Numbered from the stretch's first letter, positions 5,824 through 14,704 are shown. The stretch: DNA of 45,182 bases from Lachnospiraceae bacterium (GCA_018056425.1 JAGPFR010000019.1:1-45182); one strand, 5' to 3'. Program-made: numbers and translations. The notes: generated by a model not told the origin, from the sequence alone.

Positions 5824-8211
5824 TCAGTCCTTTCTCCAGGTCAGGCGCATGTCCGTCTTACTGGGATTATCCATGATCTTGACGAAATCCTCTTCCGACA
5901 TGGGTCTGTAAAAATAGTACCCCTGGATCATATCGCATCCCGCATCAGAAAGGAATGCAAGTTGTTTCTCTGTTTCTACGCCCTCGGCAATGACATCCGC
6001 ACCGAATGCATGAGCCATGCTGATGGTGGATCTGATAATTGTTTCTGCCTTGGGGCTCTGGTCTATTTTACGGATAAATCCGATATCCAGCTTGATCGTA
6101 TCGAACTCATAGCTCTCAAGTGTCGAAAGTGAGCTCATACCGCTGCCATAATCATCGAGAAGGATCCTGACATTCTTTTCCTTCATGGCCCTTAGGAAAT
6201 CAAGGGCATTCTTCTCCATATTTGCATATGCGGACTCGGTGATCTCTATCTTAGCCGCGCCTTCGGGGAAATCTTTCTCTTCAAGTATCTCCTTAATCCT
6301 CTCAAGAAGCGACGGATCGTAGAAATCGATTCGGGAAAGGTTTATGGAAATGGGGATTATCGGCAATCCTTCCCTTGCGTTCCGTAAAAGGAGCCCAAAT
6401 ACAGTCTCTGCCATGTACAGATCGACTCTCGAAACCTTGCCAGACTGCTCGAGCGCGGGGATAAAGAGATTCGGGGAAACCATTCCCATATCATGATGCT
6501 TCCATCTGATCAGCGATTCGGCGGATACAATCTTACGGGTATAGGTATCAACGATGGGCTGATAATAAGACATAATCTCATTATGCCTGAGCGCATCACC
6601 TAGATCAGATACAAGGATCATATGGTTAACATAATCCTTGCGCATCTTATCAGTATATTCCCCGTACAAAACGGCATCCGATTCCGAAATGCTGGCCTCG
6701 GCAAGCTTTGCCCTGTCGATCATAAGACCAACGGAGATCCCTAAATCGGTAATATGATATATACCGCACGTCACGGAAAAATCAAACATTTTATATTCCG
6801 TGCGGAAGGTCATCTGGTTCAGCTTACGCATGCGGTTATTTTTAATAAATTCATTTCTTACTATCGCAACAAAATGGTCGCTGTCGAGTCTTCCGATGAC
6901 AAGGGGCTCAAGGAGCTCTTTGATCTTATCCCTTACCATGAAGATCACACTGTCGCCGCTGTCTTCACCGAACAGCTCGTTAATGGTTTTAAAACCACGG
7001 ATATTTGTATAAATAAGTGAGTAACCGGTCGAAAGATCCACTCTCTTCAAAAATCTGTCCGCATCTCTCAAAAATCCGGTTCTGGAGAGGATATCCGTCA
7101 TCCAGTCACGGTCGAGCATCTCGGTAATATCCTGAATAATACAGATATCCTTGGTATTATCGTCCTTCAGATGCTTGATCCTGATATCGAGGGCCCTTCT
7201 GTAACCGTCTCTTTCGGAATGAACCGTGCGGCAGAAATTGCCAAGGCTTTCTATCTCCTCATTTACGATCTCGGGTCTGAACTGATCAAGTACAGATTGC
7301 CTTTCGCTGTCTACAACTATCTTATTATTGAAGTCGGAGAGGAATTTTTCGAGGTTTTTTGCCTTTGTGACGCTGACGTCATATTTATTTAGGAAATCGC
7401 TCGAAAACCTAGGTATGATCTCAAAAGTCTTTAAATCAATCTCAAAAACAGAAACAAATCCCTGTGTCATAACGGCATGCCAGTCATTTTCACTGACAGC
7501 AGTATCAATTGTGCGTATAGTGCCGTTTTCAAGGGCTTTTCCGACTCCGTGAAATGTTATGACATCTCCGTCAATCAAGAAATAACTGCCGTCATCTATC
7601 AGATAAAAACATCTTCCGACGCTGTCAGGGAAAACCACCTCATCTATAAGGTTCTTCCCCTCGATTACAAAGGTCTTCAGGGTTGAAAAATGAGGAATAA
7701 TCGATATATCCGTAAGTCCGAGACCATCTGTGAACTTCCGGTAATCCAGAGTCTTGACCTGTCCCTCATATTCGGGGACCAGATACGCATTTTCAGCACA
7801 GTTTGTGCTTCCGCAGCCCATGGAAATAATGATGCCGGGAAACCCTGTAAGCAGATTTTTGAGCATTATCTTCTTAAAAAAGTCGTTCTGGAGATTTCCG
7901 TCACCTCCGCCCAATATAACGACATCCGAATTACGGACAAGCTCAAAAGCTTTGTCCATATTGCTGTTATCGAGAGTTTTAACGACTGATACGCTCAGTC
8001 CGGCCAGATTAAAGGCCACATCCAGTCTTTTCTCTACTATTTTATTAAGGTTGACAGCTTCCGGGTCGGAAGTAACTATCAAAACAGACGAATTCTCCCG
8101 CCAGTACTTCCCAAGATTCTCAACAAAATCGTAATCATCTATGAGATGTACCGGTCCGGTGTCATCATCCGGTCTGTATTCCAGAAATAAACTCGTAAGG
8201 AATAGAACCAT
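5824..8211 (-). CDS. Peptidase S51-like/PAS-like/degenerate GGDEF/EAL c-di-GMP phosphodiesterase
   Basis: 795 residues. Residues 1-210 resemble the peptidase E (S51)/class I glutamine amidotransferase fold: start MVLFLTSL, GGGDGN at 101-106, a nucleophile-elbow-like ISMG (129-132), GLGL (163-166) and IPHFS (172-176). About 263-368 is PAS/PAC-like, ending IIQDITE. The GGDEF domain has RLDSDHF (441-447) instead of RYGGDEF, so it cannot make c-di-GMP. The EAL domain looks active: AESLIRW (564-570), EITE (656-659), DDYGSG (686-691), KLD and AEGVE (742-746). It should hydrolyse c-di-GMP, gated by the front domains. No membrane segment. Start 8211 is chosen for its GAGGGA site and because S51 proteins begin there; an ATG at 8277 would add 22 unsupported residues. 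Confidence 0.85.
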   Translation of the reverse strand: MVLFLTSLFLEYRPDDDTGPVHLIDDYDFVENLGKYWRENSSVLIVTSDPEAVNLNKIVEKRLDVAFNLAGLSVSVVKTLDNSNMDKAFELVRNSDVVILGGGDGNLQNDFFKKIMLKNLLTGFPGIIISMGCGSTNCAENAYLVPEYEGQVKTLDYRKFTDGLGLTDISIIPHFSTLKTFVIEGKNLIDEVVFPDSVGRCFYLIDDGSYFLIDGDVITFHGVGKALENGTIRTIDTAVSENDWHAVMTQGFVSVFEIDLKTFEIIPRFSSDFLNKYDVSVTKAKNLEKFLSDFNNKIVVDSERQSVLDQFRPEIVNEEIESLGNFCRTVHSERDGYRRALDIRIKHLKDDNTKDICIIQDITEMLDRDWMTDILSRTGFLRDADRFLKRVDLSTGYSLIYTNIRGFKTINELFGEDSGDSVIFMVRDKIKELLEPLVIGRLDSDHFVAIVRNEFIKNNRMRKLNQMTFRTEYKMFDFSVTCGIYHITDLGISVGLMIDRAKLAEASISESDAVLYGEYTDKMRKDYVNHMILVSDLGDALRHNEIMSYYQPIVDTYTRKIVSAESLIRWKHHDMGMVSPNLFIPALEQSGKVSRVDLYMAETVFGLLLRNAREGLPIIPISINLSRIDFYDPSLLERIKEILEEKDFPEGAAKIEITESAYANMEKNALDFLRAMKEKNVRILLDDYGSGMSSLSTLESYEFDTIKLDIGFIRKIDQSPKAETIIRSTISMAHAFGADVIAEGVETEKQLAFLSDAGCDMIQGYYFYRPMSEEDFVKIMDNPSKTDMRLTWRKD

Positions 8212-8340
8212 AAATCCCTCGTTATACGCCAAAACCTGCAGTATTAAATAAAATTCTATCACGAAACAAATATGCAAACTACAAAAATATGCGTTAAGGA
8301 GAATTTAAGTAGGATATGTATTTATCCGTTCAATAAACGC

Positions 8341-9639
8341 TCAGATTTCCTTAAACAGTTGCATAAGAGATAAAGAACCGAAAACCACATACACATCTTC
8401 GGGGCCGCAGTTTTCAATCTCCGAAAGTGCCTCTTTAAGGCCTTTGGAAGTTCGAAGCATGATCTGTGATTCACCGGGGAGTGCTTCTTTTTGGATCTCC
8501 TCCGATATCTCTCCGGCAACTTTTACCAGCTCCTCCTTGGGAAGTCCCCTGACAGGATCCGGAAGATCAAAAGCAGTCAGACTGAAAGCACCGGGAAGCA
8601 TTATCCTAAGTATCTCCCTGTAATCTTTGTCTTTGAAAACACCCATTATTAAATGAATCTTTTTGTTTTCAGGAAGTGTTTTATCTGAATACAAAGCATC
8701 TCTTAACGCCCTTGCAGCACCCGGATTATGAGCGCCGTCGCGTATGATAACAGGTGATTTCGAAATCTTCTCAAACCTGCCGGGATGCTGTGTTTTAGCG
8801 ATTCCTGCCATGAATGTATCACTTGTTATTGATTTACCCGGAAAGCTTTTTGCAAGCTTTTCTTCCAGGGTTTTAAGAGTCCAAAGAGCGGTGTTCAAAT
8901 TGTCATCCTGATAGGATCCGGAAAGAGGATTATCAAATCCGTCAGGAATAATGATCTCCTCCGTTCTGACACAGACGGCTACTTTTAACCCCGCTTCCCT
9001 CTCCAGTATCCCGGCAGGATCATAATCCTTCCCTGCGCAGTACACATGCGGCATTCTTGATATAATAGCAGGTGTATTCTTTTTCATGATACCTGCCTTG
9101 TTGACCGCTATCTCCTCGGGAGTATCTCCCAGAAATCTCATGTGGTCCATACTTATTGAAGCAAACACCGTTGCAAGCGGAGAATCGAATACATTAGTCG
9201 CATCGTCCCGTCCGCCCATACCGCATTCAACTATAACAACGTCTGTTTTTTTATGATTAAAGAACCAAAAAGCTGCTGCAGTCTCTGCCTCGAAACCGGT
9301 CGGTGCGACAGACATATCTTTAGCAGCTTTCCTTACTTCTGTAACAGCCTCGGCATATTCTTCTTCGGTAATATTCCTGAGACCTGTCCTGATCCTCTCG
9401 AGGAAATCAAATACGGAGGGTGAAGCATATCTTCCCACAATAAGCCCGCATTCCGAAAGAGCATATTCCAGATATGCGCAGATGGATCCTTTTCCGTTTG
9501 TTCCGGCAACGTGAATGACTTTCAGATCTTTCTCAGGATTTCCGAGCCTTTCAAGGAGCTCTTTTATGACCTCGGTTCCGGGAATTATTCCTGCAGAACC
9601 GGTATTTTCAGTATATCTTTTGGCTTCTTCAAAGTTCAT
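8341..9639 (-). CDS. folC: Folylpolyglutamate synthase/dihydrofolate synthase
   Basis: 432 residues, full length for FolC. The ATP-binding loop HVAGTNGKGS lies at 43-52, the Mur-ligase-like SMDHMRFLGDT at 163-173 is followed by NKAGIMK (180-186), and DGAHNPG (301-307) starts the C-terminal domain. It adds glutamate to dihydropteroate and/or folates, retaining them in the cell as polyglutamates. Single gene, divergent from the Rrf2 regulator. There is no ribosome site before the ATG; a TATAAT box ends only six bases upstream, so the transcript may be leaderless. Confidence 0.96.
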   Translation of the reverse strand: MNFEEAKRYTENTGSAGIIPGTEVIKELLERLGNPEKDLKVIHVAGTNGKGSICAYLEYALSECGLIVGRYASPSVFDFLERIRTGLRNITEEEYAEAVTEVRKAAKDMSVAPTGFEAETAAAFWFFNHKKTDVVIVECGMGGRDDATNVFDSPLATVFASISMDHMRFLGDTPEEIAVNKAGIMKKNTPAIISRMPHVYCAGKDYDPAGILEREAGLKVAVCVRTEEIIIPDGFDNPLSGSYQDDNLNTALWTLKTLEEKLAKSFPGKSITSDTFMAGIAKTQHPGRFEKISKSPVIIRDGAHNPGAARALRDALYSDKTLPENKKIHLIMGVFKDKDYREILRIMLPGAFSLTAFDLPDPVRGLPKEELVKVAGEISEEIQKEALPGESQIMLRTSKGLKEALSEIENCGPEDVYVVFGSLSLMQLFKEI

Positions 9640-9645
9640 AAATAC

Positions 9646-9651
9646 ATTATA
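9646..9651 (-). promoter_or_regulatory. folC -10 box, possibly for a leaderless mRNA
   Basis: TATAAT on the minus strand ends six bases before the folC ATG, placing a typical transcription start at or next to the start codon. No clear -35 at 16-18 bp. Confidence 0.35.
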
Positions 9652-9690
9652 TCATCTTTTACAAAAACGGCTCTCAAATAGTCTCCATCC

Positions 9691-9719
9691 TTGAAAACCT
9701 ACAAAACAAGTTGTATTAT
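9691..9719 (+). promoter_or_regulatory. Promoter of the Rrf2 regulator gene
   Basis: -35 TTGAAA (9691-9696), 17-bp spacer, -10 TATTAT (9714-9719). The palindromic ACAAGTTGT at 9705-9713 sits at the spacer end and could be an operator for autoregulation. Confidence 0.6.
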
Positions 9720-9752
9720 AAATTAAGATTTTCAATAAACAAGGAGACCCAC

Positions 9753-10166
9753 ATGCTCATATCAACCAAAGGAAGATATGCCCTTCGCGTTATAATAGAT
9801 ATTGCGTCACACGATTCTGATGAGTTCATTCCCTTAGGCGAAGTAGCCGAAAGGCAGGGAATCTCCAAAAAATATCTTGAAGCCATTATCAAGGATCTGG
9901 TTCAGGCAGGAATTGTAAAAGGTGTTCGCGGAAAAGGCGGCGGCTACAAGCTTAATATGAAGCCGGAGGAATGTACTGCCTGGGATGTTATCCACGCAAC
10001 TGAGGATAATTTTGTAACAGTATCCTGCGTGACCATGGAAAATTTCGATTGTCCCCAGAAGTCTGAGTGCAGAACTATGCCAATGTGGACTGAATTGGAT
10101 AAAACCCTCAAGGAATTTTTCAGCAAATACACGATCAAGGAACTATTGGAAAGCGGATCATATTAG
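9753..10166 (+). CDS. Rrf2-family transcriptional regulator (IscR/CymR-like)
   Basis: 137 residues. A winged helix opens with MLISTKGRYALRV and continues through the recognition helix ISKKYLEAIIKDLVQAGIV and the wing GVRGKGGGYKL (57-67), all hallmarks of Rrf2. Three cysteines (92, 100, 106) fall in the loop that holds the iron-sulfur cluster in IscR and NsrR, so it may sense iron-sulfur status, redox or NO. CymR-type cysteine regulators share the fold but usually lack these cysteines. Start 9753 has AAGGAG seven bases upstream; an earlier ATG at 9711 lies in the promoter. Followed by a terminator, then the MntP-ZIP gene. Confidence 0.93.
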   Translation: MLISTKGRYALRVIIDIASHDSDEFIPLGEVAERQGISKKYLEAIIKDLVQAGIVKGVRGKGGGYKLNMKPEECTAWDVIHATEDNFVTVSCVTMENFDCPQKSECRTMPMWTELDKTLKEFFSKYTIKELLESGSY

Positions 10167-10173
10167 GATCACT

Positions 10174-10201
10174 AAAAGTCTTGCCCGGGCAGGACTTTTT
10201 T
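10174..10201 (+). terminator. Terminator after the Rrf2 regulator
   Basis: Stem AAAAGTC...GACTTTT with a GCCCGGGC top and a six-T tail, seven bases beyond the regulator stop. The next gene starts only 27 bases later, so it needs read-through or a promoter inside this short gap. Confidence 0.75.
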
Positions 10202-10227
10202 AGTTGGATTAAAAACATAGGTGAAAT

Positions 10228-11607
10228 ATGGGTTTAGGCGAAATACTTCTATTGTCCGTGGGACTGGCTATGGACGCCTTTGCAGTTTCTGTCTGCAAAG
10301 GTCTTTCTCTGAAGAAAGTTACTATAAAAGAAGCATCCGTATGTGGTATCTGGTTTGGGCTCTTTCAGGGAATCATGCCTCTATTAGGGTACCTCCTCGG
10401 TTCGGGATTTGCCTCTTTTATAGACAGATTTGCCGCCTGGATAGCTTTTCTGATCCTTACGATACTTGGCATAAATATGCTCAGAGAAGCATTCGGATCT
10501 GATGATAAAGATGAAGAAGCTACCCCGGATCTCGGATTTAAGGTAATGCTCGGTGCAGCCGTCGCTACCAGCATAGATGCCATGGCGGTAGGTGTTACAT
10601 TTGTAGCTGTTCCTGTCAGGGTCTTTTCAACATCAGCCCTTATCAACACTCTTTTTGCCGTAACATGCATAGCTATCATTACCTACGTGATATCTGCTTT
10701 GGGAGTTTTCATAGGGGGCTATTTCGGTGCTGCTTACAAATCCGGTGCCGTAGCAGCCGGCGGAAGCATACTCATATTCATCGGTCTCAAGGCCCTCATG
10801 GATAAGTATGATATCACCGGGTCAGGTAACGATAATGTTTTCTGGCTCCTTCTTCCCTTTGCCGGAACGGTTTTGGGAGCTCTTCTTGTATTCTTCCGTA
10901 TTAATACACCCGACAAACTTAAAAAATGTCTCATCGCCCTGTCCGCAGGTATCATGTTCTCTGCATCAATCTGGTGTCTTATGACACCATCATTTTCACT
11001 TCCTTCATTTGGATCAAGGAAACCCTTTATTGCGGTCTTTATCGGTTTCTGGGTAGGAATCATGTTCCAATTTTGTCTGGACAATCTGGTACCTCATACT
11101 CATGGATTTTCGGGAGAGACGGAAGGTCTGAAATCGGAAGCAGACAAACCGGTTAAAATGATGCTTGCTATGATCATTCATCACATACCTGAAGGAATTG
11201 CAATCGGGGCCGTATATGCCGGATTTTTATATGGAGATGGGATAATCTCCCGCTATTCGATGATCGCAGTAACTGTGGGAATGCTTATTCAGAATTTTCC
11301 GGAAGCCGCATTTCTCTCAGTTCCTGTCAAGGAGGAAGGCCGCAGCAAAGGAACCTCATTTTTCTATGGAATGATGAGCGGAGGAGTTGAACCCATCATC
11401 GGAATCGTAACGGTGATCATCGCCGGACTATTGCCACCCATCTTACCCTATGTGATGTCACTCTCAGCAGGAGCCATGATCTATACAATAGTTGAATCTA
11501 TGATTCCGGAAATGATAGAAGGAGAAGTAAGCGACAGAGTAGTCCTGGCATTCGCAGCAGGCTTCTCCCTCATGATGCTCCTTGCATATGCTCTTCCGAT
11601 GCTTTGA
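10228..11607 (+). CDS. MntP-like domain fused to a ZIP-family metal transporter
   Basis: 459 residues with two complete-looking transporter modules. Residues 1-190 match MntP (putative manganese efflux): AMDAFAVSVCKG (14-25) and TSIDAMAVGV (114-123), six hydrophobic segments. Residues 205-459 match ZIP-family carriers: LSAGIMF (238-244), HHIPEGIAIG (318-327), QNFPEA (355-360) and GGVEPI (385-390), the helix IV/V metal site. MntP exports Mn2+, while ZIP proteins normally carry Zn/Mn/Fe into the cytosol, so the fusion is unusual and direction cannot be predicted. Reading frame is continuous across the join. AGGTGA lies six bases before the ATG. No yybP-ykoY manganese riboswitch is seen in the short leader. 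Confidence 0.9.
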   Translation: MGLGEILLLSVGLAMDAFAVSVCKGLSLKKVTIKEASVCGIWFGLFQGIMPLLGYLLGSGFASFIDRFAAWIAFLILTILGINMLREAFGSDDKDEEATPDLGFKVMLGAAVATSIDAMAVGVTFVAVPVRVFSTSALINTLFAVTCIAIITYVISALGVFIGGYFGAAYKSGAVAAGGSILIFIGLKALMDKYDITGSGNDNVFWLLLPFAGTVLGALLVFFRINTPDKLKKCLIALSAGIMFSASIWCLMTPSFSLPSFGSRKPFIAVFIGFWVGIMFQFCLDNLVPHTHGFSGETEGLKSEADKPVKMMLAMIIHHIPEGIAIGAVYAGFLYGDGIISRYSMIAVTVGMLIQNFPEAAFLSVPVKEEGRSKGTSFFYGMMSGGVEPIIGIVTVIIAGLLPPILPYVMSLSAGAMIYTIVESMIPEMIEGEVSDRVVLAFAAGFSLMMLLAYALPML

Positions 11608-11630
11608 TATCGTCCAAATGGCATAATAAT

Positions 11631-11673
11631 ACCCCGGCCTTTTGGAAAGCTTGTCTTAACAATAGACCGGGGT
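11631..11673 (-). terminator. Convergent-gene stem-loop (probably ends the xylan operon)
   Basis: ACCCCGG/CCGGGGT 7-bp arms around a 29-base loop, followed on the minus strand by ATTATTAT. It lies between the convergent MntP-ZIP and xylanase genes. A second hairpin, TGCCGGA/TCCGGCA at 11696-11712, sits just after the xylanase stop. Confidence 0.5.
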
Positions 11674-11723
11674 AGGTAGTTGGTATAGTTTATCCTGCCG
11701 GAAGATCCGGCAAATTTCACAGC

Positions 11724-13769
11724 TTACTTCTTGGAATCCTTTTTATCTTCCTTCTCTTTATCCTTGGACTCTTCATCTGCTTTGTTCTTGCGTGAAAGAG
11801 CAAGCGCGGATAACGAAAGAACTATTATAGCTACGGTTCCCGCCGTGGGATTTCCGCTGCTTTCGCTCTCTGCAGCTTCTCCCTGCTCATCGCCGTTTCC
11901 TTCTGCCTGTGCATCTTCTGCGCTTCCGTCTCCGAATCCGTCAGCCACGTCCTCATCATCGGCAAGTGCAATACCAAAATCGTCGATGAAGAATTCTCCG
12001 CTTCCGTCAGTTTCAAAGAACAGTGCTGCAGTATCCAGATCTTCGGGAAGTTTAAGTGTTGCTTCTATAAGCTGCCAGTCTTCTCCGGCAATGTCATACT
12101 CTCTGACTCCGCCGTCTTCGTATCCGTCAACACCCATAAAGAGTTTTGTATCGGCGGACTTGTAATAATATGAGATCTTTATAGTATGTCCGATGAATCT
12201 GGTAATGTCATATCTTAAAGTTGCATCAGCTTCAGAACGTCTTACCTGAAGTGAGAATCCGGGATTTGCACCCTCTGTATGATTCTCTTTGATCTTAAGC
12301 ATTATTGTTGCCTGATGACCAGATCCGCGGCTTACAAAGCCAAGCTTATCGGGAGCCTGAGTGGTTGAAGTACCGTCAACAATCACAGGCTCAAAATCGA
12401 TCACCATATCCTCTGCTTTACCCATTCCTGCAGTGTCGGTAAGAGTAAATTCCTCACCTTTTCCTGCCATGATAACTGCTTCATATGCAGGCTTTCCGGT
12501 AAGATCCTGATAGAAAAGAAGGGGTTCGGATTCTTTTCTCCATGAACTGGTATCGGTAAGTCCCCACAGGGTTACGGAGTTGATATTGGCCCCTGCATCC
12601 TGACATTCGCAGAGCATCTTGAAATAATCATAATAGAACTGAGCCTGCTTAAACTCTCCGGCCTCCCCGGCTACAGCCTTTCCTACATCAAGTTCGGTTA
12701 CCTGAAGATTGTTAATGGCTGCAGAATACTTCTCAATGGCATCCTTATACTGATAAAGTGAATCGGATACGGTAAGATGTCCCTGAAGTCCTATTCCGTC
12801 GATAAGTCCGTCTCCGTAAATGGTTCCGTCTCCGTCAGGATTGATGACATCACTGTTAACCATTGTATGACCGGCATTAAATTGAGTTTCGGTCAGGAAA
12901 GCAATGATAGCATCGCATTTTCTGGGGAACCACTCGTTGTAATCGTTATAATACAGATCGGGAGTTATGGAAGAAAGATCACCCTCGGGATCAAGACCGT
13001 AGAGATCTGCATACTGAGCAGCATATTTGGTCTCCGCTTCTCTTGCATAGAGGAAAGCATAGTACAGGAAATCGGGGCCGATTATCTTATACCAGTAGCT
13101 CTTTCTCATACCGTCAGCCTGACTCTCGTCAGCTGCTTCGTTTACTACATCCCACGCATAGATCACATCGGCATATCCGTTTGCATAGGTGTACTCTATA
13201 ACTCCGTTTATGTACTTCTCAAGTCTTCCAAGAAGCTCATCTCTGCTTACAAGACAATCCTCATCAAGAGTTGCATTGTAATCTCTTGTAGGTTTTCCCG
13301 AAACGGTAGCGGTAAAATCCTTGGCAAAGATTGAAGGATCAACCTGTGAGTGCCACACAAGTGTATGACCTCTTACCGGAACTCCGTTTTCTTTGGCCCA
13401 GTCAAGAAGCTCCTGCGCTGCTCTGTTTACGGTGAAAAGAGAATCAGACTCAGCGTCAAAATTATACGCAGGCTTGAACTCATTTCCAAAAGTCATGGAA
13501 TTGAACTGACTTACTATGAACTGCTCTTTGCTCGCATTTCCGATCTCCGCAGACTGATCTCCCCAGTGGCTGATAGCCTGAACGGCAACGCCTATTTTAA
13601 ATCTGTCCGCATACACATCTTTTAATACACCGACCGATTCATAATCGGTCACACCCTCGGCCCTGACAATATTTACCGGTCCGGTAAATCCCGACAAAAC
13701 CGTTGCCGCAGCCATGCTTATACCCAGCACGGCGGCACAGATCTTTTTAGCCAACATTTTGTTTCTCAT
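11724..13769 (-). CDS. GH10 endo-1,4-beta-xylanase with CBM-like domain and C-terminal anchor
   Basis: 681 residues. Signal peptide 1-38 (cleavage near VRA-EG). GH10 barrel 45-430: FGNEFKP (94-100), RGHTLVWHSQ (133-142), acid/base Glu211 in DVVNE, LQGHL (328-332), nucleophile Glu359 in VTELD, LWGLTDTSSW (401-410). Residues about 440-610 form a beta-rich domain like CBM4/CBM22 carbohydrate-binding modules. An acidic linker, a hydrophobic segment near 645-660 and a Lys/Glu-rich tail anchor it in the membrane; NPTAG before the segment only loosely resembles a sortase signal. It cuts internal beta-1,4-xylan bonds outside the cell. The start overlaps the upstream stop by four bases; last gene of the sugar locus. 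Confidence 0.95.
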   Translation of the reverse strand: MRNKMLAKKICAAVLGISMAAATVLSGFTGPVNIVRAEGVTDYESVGVLKDVYADRFKIGVAVQAISHWGDQSAEIGNASKEQFIVSQFNSMTFGNEFKPAYNFDAESDSLFTVNRAAQELLDWAKENGVPVRGHTLVWHSQVDPSIFAKDFTATVSGKPTRDYNATLDEDCLVSRDELLGRLEKYINGVIEYTYANGYADVIYAWDVVNEAADESQADGMRKSYWYKIIGPDFLYYAFLYAREAETKYAAQYADLYGLDPEGDLSSITPDLYYNDYNEWFPRKCDAIIAFLTETQFNAGHTMVNSDVINPDGDGTIYGDGLIDGIGLQGHLTVSDSLYQYKDAIEKYSAAINNLQVTELDVGKAVAGEAGEFKQAQFYYDYFKMLCECQDAGANINSVTLWGLTDTSSWRKESEPLLFYQDLTGKPAYEAVIMAGKGEEFTLTDTAGMGKAEDMVIDFEPVIVDGTSTTQAPDKLGFVSRGSGHQATIMLKIKENHTEGANPGFSLQVRRSEADATLRYDITRFIGHTIKISYYYKSADTKLFMGVDGYEDGGVREYDIAGEDWQLIEATLKLPEDLDTAALFFETDGSGEFFIDDFGIALADDEDVADGFGDGSAEDAQAEGNGDEQGEAAESESSGNPTAGTVAIIVLSLSALALSRKNKADEESKDKEKEDKKDSKK

Positions 13770-14701
13770 AATCTCCTCTTTGCAGCCCCCGCAGCTGCCT
13801 GATTTTTTATATCTCTTAAAGATGTTTCGATCTTATTTCTTACCAGGTTTCTGTATTCGGGTTTTACAAGAAAATAAATGTAAGAATCGATCGTATAAGA
13901 TTCGGGCATTCCTCTGCCTGCGATCTTAAAATGTCTGAATCCCCTCTCAATATATGAATGAATATCCGTATCCTTTATAAAAGCAGGTCTTTCCATACAT
14001 TCCGAAAATGATCTCGGTGTTTTGATATTCGGACACGGAAAAGGCGTGGCGTTGTCAAACTCAAGCTGACATTTGGACTGCTGGGCATAATGCTCCGCAC
14101 GCTTGGGACAGTTCGGATAACACACTTCGTTTACCAGAATCTCACATCTTGCCGCATTACCGGAAGTCACAATCCTGTCAAGTGCATCCTCATCATGATT
14201 AAGATCGTAATCCAGAACCACAAGAGCATAATCCTTATCAAACTCTTCAAGAAGCCTGTTTTTATCGGTTATTCTCTTGGTCGTAGATGAAATGATCTTA
14301 TATGAAGGATAATTTTCTCTTATATACTTCTCCAATGCGGGAGAGTTTACAAGCACCTGATTAATACCATTATCCGCAAGTCTCATTATGAGATTGCAGT
14401 ATGTGTCATAGCACTCTTTTTCTCCGATAAGAGTATTGGTCCAGGTAAATCTCACCGGAATATCTCTCTGAGCATAGATACCCAGTATGCCTTCGATCTG
14501 CTGTTTCGTGGCAGATCCCACAACGGCTCTTCCGCCGTTCCAGATAGCACCGGGAAATGTTCCGTATGAGGAACCGATCGTATATCCGTCGTTAAAATAA
14601 TCCGGATGGGATTTCATGATATTCATGACAACCTGATTAAGGATCCTGAATACGCAAAATCCGGGTAAATGCCAGTATATCTTATCGTCTGTATATTCCA
14701 C
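13766..14701 (-). CDS. U32-peptidase-like protein, paralogue 2
   Basis: 311 residues, no signal peptide or membrane segment. Not a recognised enzyme, but it resembles the U32 family (PrtC, YhbU/UbiU, RlhA) in the segment RCEILVNEVCYPNCPKRAEH (185-204) and the later HFKIAGR (257-263), which recalls the U32 KIEGR motif. Cys186, 194, 198 and 223 are shared with the neighbouring paralogue and could hold a [4Fe-4S] cluster, as shown for some U32 proteins. Clearly homologous along its length to the gene at 14705-15679, three bases upstream; overlaps the xylanase start. Function unknown; context suggests a role in xylan or sugar use. Confidence 0.7.
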   Translation of the reverse strand: MEYTDDKIYWHLPGFCVFRILNQVVMNIMKSHPDYFNDGYTIGSSYGTFPGAIWNGGRAVVGSATKQQIEGILGIYAQRDIPVRFTWTNTLIGEKECYDTYCNLIMRLADNGINQVLVNSPALEKYIRENYPSYKIISSTTKRITDKNRLLEEFDKDYALVVLDYDLNHDEDALDRIVTSGNAARCEILVNEVCYPNCPKRAEHYAQQSKCQLEFDNATPFPCPNIKTPRSFSECMERPAFIKDTDIHSYIERGFRHFKIAGRGMPESYTIDSYIYFLVKPEYRNLVRNKIETSLRDIKNQAAAGAAKRRL

Positions 14702-14704
14702 TTC

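Noticed and set aside
5824-8211. Bifunctional cyclase and phosphodiesterase
   Set aside because: The GGDEF motif is RLDSDHF; essential metal and GTP-binding residues are lost, so only the EAL activity is credible.
8212-8277. Longer start of the S51-EAL protein
   Set aside because: No ribosome site before the ATG at 8277, while 8211 has GAGGGA and fits the S51 N-terminus.
11724-11850. Sortase LPxTG anchor on the xylanase
   Set aside because: No LPxTG; NPTAG is only loosely similar and the charged tail is far longer than in sortase substrates.
12777-13334. 185-codon plus-strand open frame
   Set aside because: Antisense to the GH10 catalytic domain with intact active-site motifs.
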